Shown here: positions 1 to 11,266 of the stretch, piece by piece
Numbering within the stretch: position 1 is the first letter of the stretch
Layout of the letters: each line of letters begins with the position of its first letter
Origin: Peronospora farinosa
Taxonomy: Eukaryota > Oomycota > Peronosporomycetes > Peronosporales > Peronosporaceae
Direction of reading: 5' to 3'
Length of the DNA: 64,000 bases
Assembly: GCA_947646735.1 (NCBI GenBank)
Contig: CANTFK010000639.1
Span: forward strand, 174,317-238,316
Position numbers and translations under genes: made by a program
Notes under the pieces: generated by a model
Seen by the model: only the letters and a program-made list of their open reading frames with translations
What the model was told of the DNA's origin: nothing
The model's database searches: none

Positions 1-1819
1 TCGCGTTGAAGCACCACAGTGTGCTGGCCTGAGCTACGGGTGTTACCGTAGGCTCTCAGAACCTCTTCGTCCGAGGATTCTTCGCTCATTTCACTATCAT
101 CGCTAATTAATCCGCGACCGCAATATGCTCCGTTTCCTTCGACGTCGTAGGTACTGTCCACCGACTGGTTGCCCATGTATCTGCTACCATTTGACGACTT
201 GTCACCCGAAAGCACCACACGCTGTGGTGCTTTCGGGCTACGACTGTTACCGTAGGCTTTCGATGGCACATTGCAGCGCATATAATCGCTTGTCGTGTGC
301 TCCGCTCTGGGCGGGCCTGCAGCTGTCTGAGTCTCCCCTGATAGACCCAAAAATCGGCCTGTCGATGGCTGGTATGCGTCCATGTTTCGAGCTTCATTGG
401 AGCTAGAACCCGGAATCATCGATGGCTTTTTGTAGAAAGATATTGAAGGGGATGACGATACAGTAGTTCGTGTACTGGAGTAGCTGCTAATATTGCTGCA
501 TCGGCTTGATAGGCGATCCACACTTCTTCTAGTGGAAGGCATCGTGGCTGGCCTAGATCGATCCTGCGACGGCGCGCGCTGACGTTGCACTGAATCTGGG
601 TCAGAAAACGAAGATATCGTAGAGAGAGCTGGCCGTCCTGTCAATGGAGCGCGCGCGTATCGCGGTGATCCAGATCGGTTGGATCCAGTCCGACCTGACG
701 AATCTTCAGAGTGGAAGCTGACCCGAGCAGCGGAGCGTCCATAGAGCTTTTCCTGCACGTCACTCAAGCATGGCTTACAGAAGAAGTAGCTGCATGGAAA
801 GTTGTCAGTGTTGCGTGACGGGTAAATCATCTTGGTCATTCGACAGCGGTTGCACACACTCTTGCCGCAGGTCTTGCAGTTCTGCTTTGACTTATGCATC
901 TTTAGCTTGGTGTCGCAGATATCGCATGTCTTACTCCTTCAGTACGCATCGGTCATTAGCACCACACACAATACAAGGCAGCAAAATTAACAATAACGTA
1001 CTGTGTGCTGGTAATGAACATTTCCTTGCCACTCACAAGTTTCGACAGTCGTTTCGCTTTTGCACATTCCAGTGCACTCGCCACTCCCAGCCATAGCTCT
1101 GCCATGATAGTGTCTGCACTCCAGCTTCTCGACTTTCCTCCGACTGTATGTTGTCCTTTCATGTAAACTCCTACGCGGTTATTTGGCAGTGGACGGAAAA
1201 TGTAGCACACTGCGGCCGTGGATCGTGTCAGGCCCTGCTTTTCAAAAGACGGACATTCGTCCACCCGTACGGACTGCATAATTAAGTAGCCCACTTGATC
1301 CCCATTGGCATCTTGTGTGCGTCCAAGTTGCTCGTGCCAGCACAAGTCTCGCTTTTGCATCAGTTTGCCCGTAGGAGCGCACGCGAGCCACTTGAGTCCC
1401 TCAAACCGGTACGAAAAACTCGTGTCGTCTTCATTGTACGGGTCCTTCTCTATCACATGCAGCACTGCTGCATCCAGATAGACACTGTGCATAATGGAGC
1501 GTTGAGTCTTGAGAGCTTCGTTGGTCGATGCGTAGAGTGCAAGGAGAACGCCTTCCAACGTGCCAGTCATCTGACCAAGTACGTTCACTTTGACAGCGTT
1601 GCCCTTGATGAACCCTCTTTCTCGGTAGAGCTGTAGACCATTGCGGTCTCCAATGAGCTTCCATTGGTCCGGTTGCTGGCTTGGATGGAACCGAGTCACG
1701 GGCATTTCATCGTCCAGCGTCTGGTTCAATAGTCGCGACGCCGTACGATGGAAATCATCGGAAAGCTGCGTCGATACGGTCATTTCTGGGAAAAAGTCAT
1801 CCGGGAATGGCAGCTTCAT
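1..1819 (-). CDS. START-domain protein with C-terminal FYVE-like zinc finger (5' part complete, 3' end outside window)
   Basis: Two exons: 1037-1819 and 1-929, with an intron at 930-1036 (GTGAGT donor, TGCTAAT-like branch point, phase 0). The start chosen is MKLPFPDDFF at 1819; the frame stays open upstream to 2110, but that extension lacks family character. Exon 1 (261 codons) matches the oomycete START-like fold: a WKLIGDRNGLQLYRER segment, a 'VYLDAAVLHVIE' segment and a GLKWLACA segment. Exon 2 begins with a cysteine-rich finger (CDIC, then NCKTCGKSVCNRC and CKPC), a degenerate FYVE/RING-like finger without the canonical R+HHC+ basic patch. After that comes a long Ser-rich low-complexity tail, open to base 1. 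Such proteins are presumed lipid-binding or endomembrane-associated in oomycetes; the role is inferred. The C-terminus is cut by the window edge. Confidence 0.8.
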
Positions 1820-4494
1820 CTCTTTCAGTACACGAGCTAACATCGAGACGGGATATCGCAAACTGACAAAGTAATCTCTGTGGTGCAGAAAGTTGCACTG
1901 ACGTAGGTGGGTAGTCAGAAGCAGATATTTTACATGGCCTTGAGCTTCGAACGGAGTATCGATACGATATTTTATGAAAGTATTTTGACATAGTGAGCTT
2001 GCAAATCGTGACTGTATTGTAATGTAAGTACATGTCCTCAGCTTCCAGTTGTAAAACAATATGCTGAACACTTTGAAAGCCATACGTATTAATGGTTCAG
2101 ATACAACCACTGTTGGTCATCGATACCTTTGCATCGTCCGCCAAGAGGTGACTTTCAAGATTAGTCAAACTAGAAGAAAAGCAAAAGCCTGTGCACAATT
2201 AAAGCCATCATGCTGACTGGAAGGGTAAAACAGCGAGGTCGTAAATGTAAGGCTATGCATGAGAAGATAGTCTAACGCTTTTATTGTTCCAACGGACAGT
2301 CCAGTCAATTGGGTTCTCTGTGCTATCATTTCAATAATCAAAGTTCTGTCGTTGTCACTGTGGTGTAATATACGATGGGTTCAGCACTGCTGGACGGACT
2401 GTAGTCGCGTGTCAGCGTTAACCATAGGCAGTTGCAGGTCCTCTTTGCTTCTTAAGATAAAGCATATACCAATCGAAGCTGAACCTTTGCAAGGCGTGCT
2501 CGAAAGTCTGGTCTCCACTAAAGTGAAGGCAAGATCAAGGCAGTATATCGCTTGCGTGTTGCGAACATGTTGCTTCTTGACTGTACTGTTCACAAAAGCT
2601 AGACAAATTGACCTTAGACAACAGCTAGCGTCTCCGGCTGACGCATACGTCCAATTGACGTAAGCCAGAAACAATACAACACAAGCTTATTTTGACGGCG
2701 GTAGCGCTCGAGCACGGTATCGCTGCATGCTGCTTGTTTCTTTCCTTACGGCCCTGATTGTGATAATGTGCTGCGAATACATTTGCTGCGTGTGAAGCCG
2801 GCATACTAGCCATGTTACTGCTGTGCTCGCTGGGCCAGATCAATACCACCCTGCAACGCACGACTACAAGTATACAATTGCCGAGAGCTGACTGGTAGAG
2901 CGTGGGTCTGCTGTTGCATTTCCAACGAGGCAGATGACGTGGGGATGTAGCAGCGGAAGGAAAAAAACGGAGTTTGAACACTTATAAAGTACTTCTTAAA
3001 CAGCTTTTGAGTGCAGGAGTTGGATTAACTCTTAGTAGAAAGTGTACCACCACGCAGGACACCCCTAGGATCAAACGTTGTCTACTTCTTTTGGTGAGTA
3101 GGTTCGCCACACGCAAGTCTCAAGAGCTAATGATATGGGGGCTCGTTTCTAAATTGCTACAGCTATAATGTCGTGAAGGCACAACTACTGCAGCGAATGC
3201 AAAAGCAGAATCGACAGACGAGTGGCAACACTTGCACAGAATCTTGCGTGCTCAACTTTACCTTGTGCATCTTTCTTCATCACGAACATGCGGCTCAAGT
3301 CGAAAGACGCCGTAAAGTACTCGGACGTGCCTGGTGTGTTGCTTTTTTTCTTCTGTGTCTACCAATGACTTGTTATTTGATATCTACCTAAACTGGCAGC
3401 AAGATGATGTCCTGCTACTGCTCAAATGTCCTGCCACCAAGGAAAGCTTCCTTTCACTGTAGAACGCGTTGGTTCTCGTATCAAAGTTGGTGATGCACTA
3501 GGTTAGCTATGGAAGAGACACCATGGTGTCGTCCCCGCACGAAAAGCCCCTCCCTGCTACACATTCTCCTTCTTGATACGTTGGCCAAGTCGCTCACGAC
3601 CATAGTGACACAAATTGCGCAGTCACGTATGGGTGAGGACAGATGAGACGAGGTCAGTGGTTCAGCACGATTGGTAGGCTGCTTCACTCAGTTTTACGCC
3701 AAGGTAGGGCTATAAGCCATGATGCTGTAGACCGTGATCGTTCGGTAGTGGCGTGCGAACAGCTGCGGATGTTTACCTGCTAGTAATGCAGCAGACAATA
3801 ATCTGCCATTGCAAAGGTAGCGTGCCCATCTGGACTTTTGTATTGCTAATTCTGCCATAGATAATAAACGGGCGTTTGTTGATGTGATGACATGCCATAA
3901 AATAGTGATCGCTGGTTTTCTGACAGTTGCAATGTTCGTTTGAGGAATGCAACTGTTTTGTCGTACCCACCGAATTTCTTTGTCAGTCGTATTGTGTGCA
4001 ATAGAAGAAATCGCCGGCTGACCAAGTACTTATGAGCATAATTACCATAATATGGTCGATACAAGCTATCGGCTGGCGTGCGATTTCTGTCCTGTGAGTG
4101 ACTACAGCATTTCTACGATCGTCGTGCCCGCAATCGATTATTGGGTACCAAATGCACGATGGCGCCTTTCCTACGGTTGTGAGCGTGAATTCGAACTCGT
4201 AACGTGCCAGTGCTGGGGCCAGTTTGCCACAATGCGGTACAACGGCAACAAAGATCGTCTATCGGGACGCCGGAAAAGTGATGCCCCTTCAATAGTAAGA
4301 TCATCAAATCCAGACGAAACACTGTATGATAGTCTGTACATGTGGACGCGAACGAAGGCAGCCATAACCATTTTGTATCACTCCTTCCGGCATAGAACTT
4401 GTCACATTGCAAAGGGTTCATCCTCACGTGTCAGTTTACGAAGTGCAACAGTACAAATAACGACTCAAAAGAGCTCGATAACTCCTTTTTCACT
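1820..4494. other. Intergenic region, no supported gene
   Basis: About 2.7 kb between the START gene and the PH-domain gene. Short open frames occur on both strands (the longest are 118 codons at 2625-2981 and 154 codons at 4052-4516). None shows family motifs, biased composition or a convincing intron structure. No tRNA-like cloverleaf or transposon termini were recognised. Confidence 0.5.
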
Positions 4495-4500
4495 CGTTAC

Positions 4501-4510
4501 TCATTTTCTT
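4501..4510 (+). promoter_or_regulatory. Oomycete INR+FPR-like transcription start
   Basis: TCATTTT fits the initiator core YCAYTYY and overlaps CATTTTCTT, which fits the flanking promoter region CAWTTTNYY. It lies about 10-18 bases before the ATG at 4520. Very short leaders of this kind are common in oomycete genes. The match is by eye. Confidence 0.5.
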
Positions 4511-4519
4511 TTCTGAAGC

Positions 4520-6022
4520 ATGAAAGCGCTGGCCTATCGATTGCGTAGCCGTCATAGTAGGAGAAATGACGAAATTGTAGACGATGTCAAACTGAGCTTT
4601 TGCTTTGAAGAAGCTGTCAAGGACGAGAGCATCAATGATCGGAGCCCAAGGGATAAAAATAGAGAAAGAAGAGCGATGGATGATAACGGGAGGAAGAATC
4701 GAGGCAATCACAACAAGGATAAGGACAGCTGCAAGAAGCTTGCTATGACATCTGCCACTCAGTCTTATAATAAAGCCGATTTGCTGTTACAATCAGAGCA
4801 GCCCAGCTTCCAGCCGCACAGACGAACAGTTAGTGCTCCCACCATGACGCGGGGCAGCAGTCTAAAGCAGCAACACCAGCACAGGATGCTGGCCAAAGCC
4901 CACTTCAATTCGAGAGCGGACGTTACTTCTAATGCGGCTAACACGCTCCGACTGTATGACAGACTGATGTACGACCGAGGGATCTGCGTGGCCAGCTCGT
5001 CGTCCATCATTCACAGTCAAAGCAGCAACGGCAGTGCTGAACGATCGAGACATGGAGCGTTCATTAGCTCTAATGCTAGCTCCTCCTCAGACAGCAGTCA
5101 GAAACCTGAAGTAGTAATAAACGTGAGATACAGTGGCATTCTCATGATCAAGCGCGGACCACTGAAGGTTGCAGACAAGCGCTACTATTTCGTAACATGT
5201 AGTAGTCCGGAGCTGTATTCCTTTAGAGACGAGATGTCGTTTAAGCTGTGGTTGTCATCAGGACACTCGATTAGAGGAGGAGATGCTGGTGCCAGAACTA
5301 GTGGACTGTTTTCTGTGCTTGTGGGCACCGTGTTGCGTGCGGATGCAGCATCTGAGGTGGAAGGCAGTAGTGGTGGCTATCACTCGGAGAAGACGTTTCA
5401 TGTGATGATGGGATTGGCGTCCAAGTGCTTTACGTTACGTTTTACAGCTGAAAGCGGGAGAAAGGCGACGCAGTGGCTTGAAGCTCTTCAGGAAGTGCAG
5501 CTTACTAAGCGCTATGGAAACCAACTTTCTCGCAAATTGGGCTCTGCTGCAGACACGAGACTTTTGCTCCCTCTCGATGAACACAATGGGCTTTGTGGAG
5601 CGGGTACTGCAATTACTTTAGATGAATCGACGAGTGAGCAAGGTGATACTGATATGGAAAACATGTACGGAGAAGCTATCGATGAGATCGGTGACGACCG
5701 CGAACCTGCCGTGATGAAGTCCGCATTGACATCAAATGCAAATCTGCCGCGTGTGTACACAGGTGGCATATTGCAGAGCAAGCCACGTTTTGACGACAAT
5801 GGCGATGCTACGACTGTTTCGACACGCACGTCGCACAGTGGTAGCTCACCGACTTCGGTCGTGTCTCGAGATCCAAATCGTCCTGTATCGTGCAAATCTG
5901 GTAGAGCATCTCTTGACTTATCAGTTCAATTCGAGCCTTCGATACTCTCGCTGATTTCGGATCGTAATGATCCTCACGGGCATCGCAGTTCGTCTATAGC
6001 TGATAGGGCAATCACAAGGTAA
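4520..6022 (+). CDS. PH-domain protein, probably frameshift-truncated at its C-terminus
   Basis: Single-exon frame of 500 aa. Residues 1-195 are basic, then Ser-rich and disordered. Residues about 198-332 look like a pleckstrin-homology domain: YSGILMIKRG at strand 1, KRYYFVTCSSPELYSF at strands 2-3, and a C-terminal helix with the conserved Trp in KATQWLEALQEV. PH domains bind phosphoinositides or proteins at membranes. The tail (333-500) is low complexity. The last ~20 codons (SSSIADRAITR) overlap sequence repeated in inverted orientation at about 6890-6965. In that other copy the frame continues past this point, whereas here one extra base after ATAGCT shifts the frame into TAA at 6020-6022. 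The present C-terminus is therefore probably a recent truncation (inference). Confidence 0.75.
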   Translation: MKALAYRLRSRHSRRNDEIVDDVKLSFCFEEAVKDESINDRSPRDKNRERRAMDDNGRKNRGNHNKDKDSCKKLAMTSATQSYNKADLLLQSEQPSFQPHRRTVSAPTMTRGSSLKQQHQHRMLAKAHFNSRADVTSNAANTLRLYDRLMYDRGICVASSSSIIHSQSSNGSAERSRHGAFISSNASSSSDSSQKPEVVINVRYSGILMIKRGPLKVADKRYYFVTCSSPELYSFRDEMSFKLWLSSGHSIRGGDAGARTSGLFSVLVGTVLRADAASEVEGSSGGYHSEKTFHVMMGLASKCFTLRFTAESGRKATQWLEALQEVQLTKRYGNQLSRKLGSAADTRLLLPLDEHNGLCGAGTAITLDESTSEQGDTDMENMYGEAIDEIGDDREPAVMKSALTSNANLPRVYTGGILQSKPRFDDNGDATTVSTRTSHSGSSPTSVVSRDPNRPVSCKSGRASLDLSVQFEPSILSLISDRNDPHGHRSSSIADRAITR

Positions 6023-6365
6023 CACCAATGCAAGTGCTTCTCTTCGTATGCCAGTGGATAAGGTCTTCGTACTGGCGTCTCGTGATGTCACGAGTACAAA
6101 CGGACTGGAGCTGCTGATAGGCAAAAGGGCGAAATCCGCCATCACGAGTTATGCAGGACCCTACGAATGGTGAACCTGTATCTTGGCTACTATGGGGTTC
6201 CGATATTTCACCAACTTGGCGATATCTCAACTATCGCGATCCCGATGCCCACCTCATCGCCTCGATAGGTGGAAAGTGCTATCAGACGTCCATTATGGAG
6301 GCGACACGCAAAGTCGCTACGATCAATGGCGGTGGGTGCCAAGACACCTTTTACTTGCATAGGGA
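5960..6365 (+). repeat. Left arm of a ~0.3-0.4 kb gene-derived inverted repeat
   Basis: This stretch matches the reverse complement of about 6535-6965, with a central spacer of roughly 170 bp. Shared words include GGTAACACCAATG, GCCATCACGAGTTATGCAGG and ACCCTACGAATGGTGAACCT. This arm carries several 1-bp indels relative to the right arm, so the reading frame kept in the right arm is broken here. Confidence 0.8.
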
Positions 6366-6931
6366 ACCTGATGAAGCGGGTCCTCGGCTAGCTCCGCACA
6401 GAGGTTTTGGCTTTCGTTACTTGCTCCATAAGCAGCCCCTACACTCTCTCCAACATTTCCAAGATACAACAAGCCAAACATATCGTTCTCGAGAATTGAC
6501 CTACCCGGAACCCGCAATTCATCATTTACCTGCAAATAAAAGGTTTCCTGGCACACACTACGCCATTGATCGTAGCGAGCCTTGTGTGTCGCCTCCATAA
6601 TGAACGTCTGACAGCACTCTTCCACATATGAGGCGAGAGGTGTGGCATCGGGATCGCGCATACGCCCTTTTACATATGCCAAGTCTGTGAGCACATATTT
6701 CGGAACCCCATAGCGCCAAGCTACAGGTTCACCATTCGTAGGGTCCTGCATAACTCGTGATGGCGGTTTCGCCCCTTTTGCTATCAGCGCATCCAGTTCC
6801 TTTTGTACTTGTGACATCCGAGACCCAGTAAGCGAGGACCCTTCCACTGATACGAAGAGAAGCACATTGCCATTGGTGTTACCTTGTGATTGCCCTACAG
6901 CTATAGACGAACGCGATGCCCGTGAGTTCAT
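6323..6931 (-). CDS. Unrecognised ORF on the right arm of the inverted repeat (C-terminal module of the PH gene?)
   Basis: 202-codon frame starting MNSRASRSSI. Residues about 40-150 look like a folded domain (motifs MQDPTNGEPVAWRYG, RMRDPDATPLASYVEECCQ, MEATHKARYDQW). I do not recognise the family. The same peptide motifs appear in broken form on the plus strand at 6151-6360, directly downstream of the PH gene. The simplest reading is that the ancestral PH protein ended in this domain and its 3' part was copied in inverted orientation. The ORF's last ~60 codons run through the spacer and into the left arm read in reverse, so its true C-terminus is doubtful. It may be a gene fragment, not an expressed gene. 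Confidence 0.4.
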   Translation of the reverse strand: MNSRASRSSIAVGQSQGNTNGNVLLFVSVEGSSLTGSRMSQVQKELDALIAKGAKPPSRVMQDPTNGEPVAWRYGVPKYVLTDLAYVKGRMRDPDATPLASYVEECCQTFIMEATHKARYDQWRSVCQETFYLQVNDELRVPGRSILENDMFGLLYLGNVGESVGAAYGASNESQNLCAELAEDPLHQVPYASKRCLGTHRH

Positions 6932-7019
6932 TCGATGAAATCGCGAAGTTGGAAGTGATTGAACTGATGCAAGAGATGCTCTAAGATTTGCACGAACGGG
7001 ACGATTTGCATGCTCAGAC

Positions 7020-7090
7020 CTGTCGTCGAACTGTCGTCGAACTGTCGTCTGTCGTCGAATTGTTTATTGTGCTATTGTGCTATTGTGTTG
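7020..7090. repeat. Short tandem repeats
   Basis: Three to four copies of an 11-base unit (CTGTCGTCGAA) at 7020-7060 are followed by a 9-base ATTGTGCTA-type unit. The rest of 6932-7318 shows nothing else recognisable. Confidence 0.7.
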
Positions 7091-7318
7091 ACTATTCAGG
7101 AAAGAAGGTGTAAAGATTCTGCAGCTATGGCATGTTCCGTTGTTTACTTGTCTTGCAAATTTTTCGCTTGCGACCTTACGATGTAGCGGTCGTTTTCAAA
7201 CTTTCATCTCATCCCAAATATCAACAGAGACTATATATACAATGAATGCCAACTGCAGTTTATTAATGTCAAGTTGACATCACCCAACCATCCAAGAAAG
7301 ACCTTACATTCCAGTACC

Positions 7319-7636
7319 ATGGGCGGCGGCAACGGACAAAAGTCAGCGACCAAGCGTGAGCGCAATATGCCAAGAAAATGAAGGATGCCAAGCAAAAGGA
7401 CCATGCCGAGTCCAAGGCCAAGATGGAAGCCGATAAAACGGGCATCAAGTGCAAGATCTGCATGACCACGTTCCTTATCACAGCCAACGGACGTCGTGGC
7501 TGTAGCCATCCATTCGTCCATCCACTAATCTCTATTCTTGCCCTAGCAGAAGACGCAGCTAAATGACCACTTTGAAAGCAAACACTCGTTTAAGGGCTTT
7601 ACCATTGTGCAGTGCTTTCCTGACATAGTCTAAGAA
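7319..7636 (+). pseudogene. Decayed ZNF706/At2g23090-like zinc-finger gene (tandem copy 1)
   Basis: This is the upstream paralogue of the intact gene at 8032-8351. It keeps the MGGGNGQKS start, the CKICMTTF half-finger and the downstream exon (KTQLNDHFESKH). Three lesions are visible. One base is missing near 7365 (CGCAATATGCC against CGCAACAACGC), which shifts the frame to an early TGA. The splice donor after ACAGCCAAC reads GG instead of GT. The original stop is lost, extending the tail by a few codons. All three are in the sequence; that the copy is dead is the inference. Confidence 0.75.
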
Positions 7637-8031
7637 AGAGAAAGACAATTGGTTGTCTTGTCAACGCTTCCATTCTATCATCATTCTACATTATCAGCAA
7701 GAAACGCGTGTTACAGACCCTTTTCTAGTGAGATCGACATGTAGTTCCAAACAAGAAGAGAGGTCTATAAGTCTGTTGAACCGACATTTATCAAAAGCAC
7801 AAGAACAATGACATTGTTTGACTTTTACTTTCTCGTCTTGCTTCCCCTTGGACTCTTTTTAGAGCTTAAATGAATGACCTGACTGACCTGACTTTACATG
7901 CAGATTTAAAAAGCTATTCCTACGTGGTCGTCCACTCGTTCTGACCGTGCCAACCAATGACAAGTCATTACTCTATCATTCCTCAAATCTCCTCAGAGGA
8001 CTCAAGTCTCTTTACCACCTTTAGTAATATC

Positions 8032-8351
8032 ATGGGTGGTGGCAATGGACAAAAGTCGGCGGCAAAGCGCGATCGCAACAACGCTAAAAAGATGAAAGAT
8101 GCCAAGCACAAGAACCATGCCGAGTCCAAGGCCAAGATGGAAGCAGACCGAACTGGGCTCAAGTGCAAAATCTGCATGACCACGTTCCTTATCACGGCTA
8201 ATGTACGTCGTCATATTATACCGCGACCATCAATACCGGTATGAACTAACCTGTTTTACCATTGATATCATAACAGAAAACGCAGCTGAATGATCATTTT
8301 GAGAGCAAACACTCGGCAAAGGGCTTTACTTTTGAGCAGTGCTTTCCATAA
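8032..8351 (+). CDS. Small C2H2 zinc-finger protein, ZNF706 / At2g23090 family
   Basis: Two exons, 8032-8202 and 8277-8351, with a 74-bp GT-AG intron in phase 0; product 81 aa. It starts MGGGNGQKSAAKRDRN, the family signature, with a Lys-rich helix (residues 10-40) and one finger using C45, C48, H64 and H69. The intron falls between the two Cys and the two His, so splicing is needed to build the finger. Family members are small conserved eukaryotic proteins with suggested translation- or chromatin-related roles; function here is not established. A broken tandem duplicate lies 0.7 kb upstream. Confidence 0.85.
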
Positions 8352-8525
8352 TTGTAGGTGGTAATACGCAAATACCGGTATCTACAAATGCTGCAAACTT
8401 AAGAAGACGATAAAAGAGCGTAAAGCGCAAGGCACGTTCTGCAGTACATGTATTTTGGAATACGGATACTATTGTTGTGGCTCTACATTTCTCTCTATCT
8501 CTCTTGTTATTGTTTATCGGTTCTG

Positions 8526-10388
8526 TTACTTCTTTCCCTTGAAGCGACGAGGAGTAAAGTGACCAGTCTTCTGCTTTCTAGTCAAGGCCGATTTTTTCCC
8601 ACTTTTTGACACGGACAAAGTAGCAGTCGTCGACTTCTTGTCCGACTTTTGGATGTGACGCTGTTTGCCATATAAGACGCTGCTGGTGCGCTGCTGGAAT
8701 TTTTTACGCTTCTCGAACGGGTTTTCCTTGCTGCCACGCAGCAGTAAACGAGCGGGCACGCCGACCATATCAAACTCTTCACGAAGTTGGCTCAGTAGAA
8801 ACCGCTGATATGCCTCAGGCACATCGGACGGTTTGCTAACGAACACTGCAAAAGTGGGCGGACGGGACTTCACTTGTGTCGCGTACTTGACGTTTAGCGT
8901 CTTGCCCTTGACCGTTGGAGGCGGGTGATGCCGTGCCATGGCTTTAAGCCATCGGTTTAAGCGGCCCGTGGTAACGCGAAGGTCCCATCTCTCATACGCC
9001 TTTAGTACTTCAGGCACCAGTTTCTTTATACCATTGCCCGTGAGCGCCGAGATGGGAACCACAGGCACACCTCGTACCTGTGCAAGCGAATCCTGCAACT
9101 CGTTCTGAATACGCTGCAACTCAAAGTCAACGCTAGCACCAGCAAGGTCGCTCTTGTTGGCTGCAAGTACCAGTGCACGGCCCTCTTCGATCACGCGCTG
9201 TGCGATGGTCAGGTCCATGTGAATAAGCTTGGGCTCGCTCATATCTACGACAACGACTACAACCTGAGCCGAATCAATTGCACGAAAGGCATCGCGCACT
9301 GACAGGTTTTCAATCTGATCGTCATGATCACGCTTGCTGTACCGCCGAATACCTGCCGTATCCACGAGCTTAATGGGTCGTCCGTGGAATGTCCACGGCA
9401 CTTCTACCGAATCGCGCGTCACTCCAGGCCTAATAACACGAGCACAATATGTAAAACACACTGTAAAGCATAGACTTCACCACCAAACCCGAATCAACTC
9501 TTCACCACGTACTCGGGGCCTGTGAGAACACGGTCGTTGCGCACAATCTTGTTGAGCAACGTGGACTTGCCTACATTAGGGCGACCGACAATAGCAAGCT
9601 TAATCGTACGAGGCTGCACATCCACAAACAGTCCACAAAAATTCCGTCAGAATTCTCGTCCACGGGCTTTACCTTTTCAACGTGCAACTCGCACGCACAT
9701 CGTCCTTTTCCGGTTCTACATCCTCCTCTTTCCCTTGTGCCTCCTTGTGATGTTTCTCCTTCTCAAATTTCTCATACATTGGAATAACCTCATCAAGTAA
9801 CAATGTAATTCCTTCCCCGTGCTCTGCTGACAATGGAATGGCTCCTCCCATTCCCAACTCGTAGCAGTCATTAAGTTCGGTCTCCCAACGCTCTGGATCA
9901 CCCTCCAATTTATTAGCTACCAGATGAACTGATGCTTTGGGATTCTCTCGACGCAACCAACGAGCAAAATGTGTATCCACAGGCGTAATGCCCTGTCGTC
10001 CGTCCACTAAAAAAAAGACAAGATCAGCCTCATGCACGGCAAGTCTTGTCTGTTCCAGCATTCCTTCCTCTAAGGTCCCGGAAGGCGCGTCTTCTAGTCC
10101 TCCAGTGTCTATCACATCCAGATCTAATCCAGCGACGGTAGAACGGGCATAGCGACGGTCACGCGTCGTCCCTGGGACGTTATGTACGATAGCCGAGCGT
10201 GTCTTTGTCAGACGATTAAAGAGCGTGCTCTTACCTACATTGGTGCGGCCTACAAGGGCAATACGAAGACGAGGATGATCTTCTAGAAATTCACGAGGCT
10301 TCAGATCGTTCGTGAGGGATGACAAGCACCGAGAAGGGCGCACCAGTCCAGTCGAGAAGCGTGACGAACGCTTCAGGAGACTCCGCAT
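8526..10388 (-). CDS. der: Der/EngA-type tandem GTPase, nuclear-encoded, probably mitochondrial
   Basis: Three exons on the minus strand: 9699-10388, 9513-9613 and 8526-9429, with introns of 85 and 83 bp; 564 aa after splicing. G domain 1 has the P-loop GRTNVGKST and G3 DTGG. G domain 2 has the P-loop GRPNVGKST in exon 2 and DTAG plus NKSD in exon 3. A KH-like C-terminal domain and a very basic tail ([10 protein letters not shown]) follow. Der binds the large ribosomal subunit during assembly in bacteria. The basic N-terminal extension ([14 protein letters not shown]) looks like a mitochondrial presequence, so a role in organellar ribosome assembly is inferred. The second P-loop and the junction of G domain 2 exist only after splicing. 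The G4 of domain 1 reads NKLE where NKxD is usual. A TCATTTT initiator-like word lies 5-11 bases upstream. Confidence 0.9.
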
Positions 10389-10555
10389 GTTGAAAATGAC
10401 GACTGGTTGTGCTCATCACTATTCCTTCACAGAGGTATACCTTCTAATAGCGATATGCGTCAAAAGTAAGGAAGATATTCCAAACTGGAGGCTATTTGGA
10501 TAACATTTACAATAACGTTGGTGAAATTTCACTTTTGATTTTTATATTTTTGATC

Positions 10556-11266
10556 ATGGGCCGCCCACAGCTCCCGATCTGGAATGAATTCGTGACGACG
10601 GTGCCTGCAGATGCAGATAAGCGCAGCCCTGATGTCGCATGTCTTCATTGCCGAGCACTGGTGTGTAATGCACGTCCTGCGAGTCTCTTGAGTCACGCCT
10701 CCCGCTGTTCGGAAATGCCGGATCATATTCGTCTTCGAGTAGGAAGGAGCGACCGTCCCCCAAAGACGATGGTGTCGCCTTTGGGGCTGCAGAATACAAA
10801 GACGGGACAGATTAATACTCAGAGTGAGAATCAGAATCAAATTGAGGGTGAGGAGGAGGTCGAGATGGAAATGGAGATGGAGACGACGTCGACGACGCCG
10901 CCGCCGCCAATGCCAACGGAGCGTCGCCCTGTCTTGGGCAAACGCGCGCGGATCGTTACGTCGACGACTGGACCCACTTCGGACACTTTAGAGCAAGTGC
11001 TCACGTCCATTCGAGACGTGATGGATAAATCACTTGAGGTCAAGCGCGAGGAGCTGCAGCTGAGAAAAGAAGAGCTTGAGTTTCAGAAGGAAGCACTGAG
11101 TGCCAAATTGGATGACCGCCGTCAAGCGAGAGAGGAAGAAAGGAGAGACAGACGAGAACAACGGGAAGCGGATCGACAGGAGAGACTGGAGCTTGCAAGG
11201 ATCGAGAATGAAAAGAACTTGGCGTTCTTGAAAGCAGTGATGGAATCATCAGCGCAGCGACGGTGA
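10556..11266 (+). CDS. BED-type zinc-finger protein with charged coiled coil
   Basis: 236 aa from ATG 10556; an upstream in-frame extension exists but lacks family features. Residues 29-51 (CLHC, then SHASRC) fit a BED finger (C29, C32, H47, C51), a DNA-binding module often derived from transposases. Residues about 105-125 are acidic then Pro-rich. Residues 155-225 form a strongly charged helix (repeated EEL, REER and DRRE), probably a coiled coil. Such BED plus coiled-coil proteins are numerous in oomycetes. Divergent from the Der gene, with about 170 bp between the starts. A TCACTTT initiator-like word is at 10529. Function unknown. Confidence 0.65.
   Translation: MGRPQLPIWNEFVTTVPADADKRSPDVACLHCRALVCNARPASLLSHASRCSEMPDHIRLRVGRSDRPPKTMVSPLGLQNTKTGQINTQSENQNQIEGEEEVEMEMEMETTSTTPPPPMPTERRPVLGKRARIVTSTTGPTSDTLEQVLTSIRDVMDKSLEVKREELQLRKEELEFQKEALSAKLDDRRQAREEERRDRREQREADRQERLELARIENEKNLAFLKAVMESSAQRR

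Noticed and set aside
1820..2110. N-terminal extension of the START gene to 2110
   Set aside because: The 97 extra codons look like untranslated or intron sequence. The family start MKLPFPDDFF at 1819 is better.
4052..4516. 154-codon plus-strand frame upstream of the PH gene
   Set aside because: No family motif, no compositional bias, and it ends in the promoter of the next gene; chance frame.
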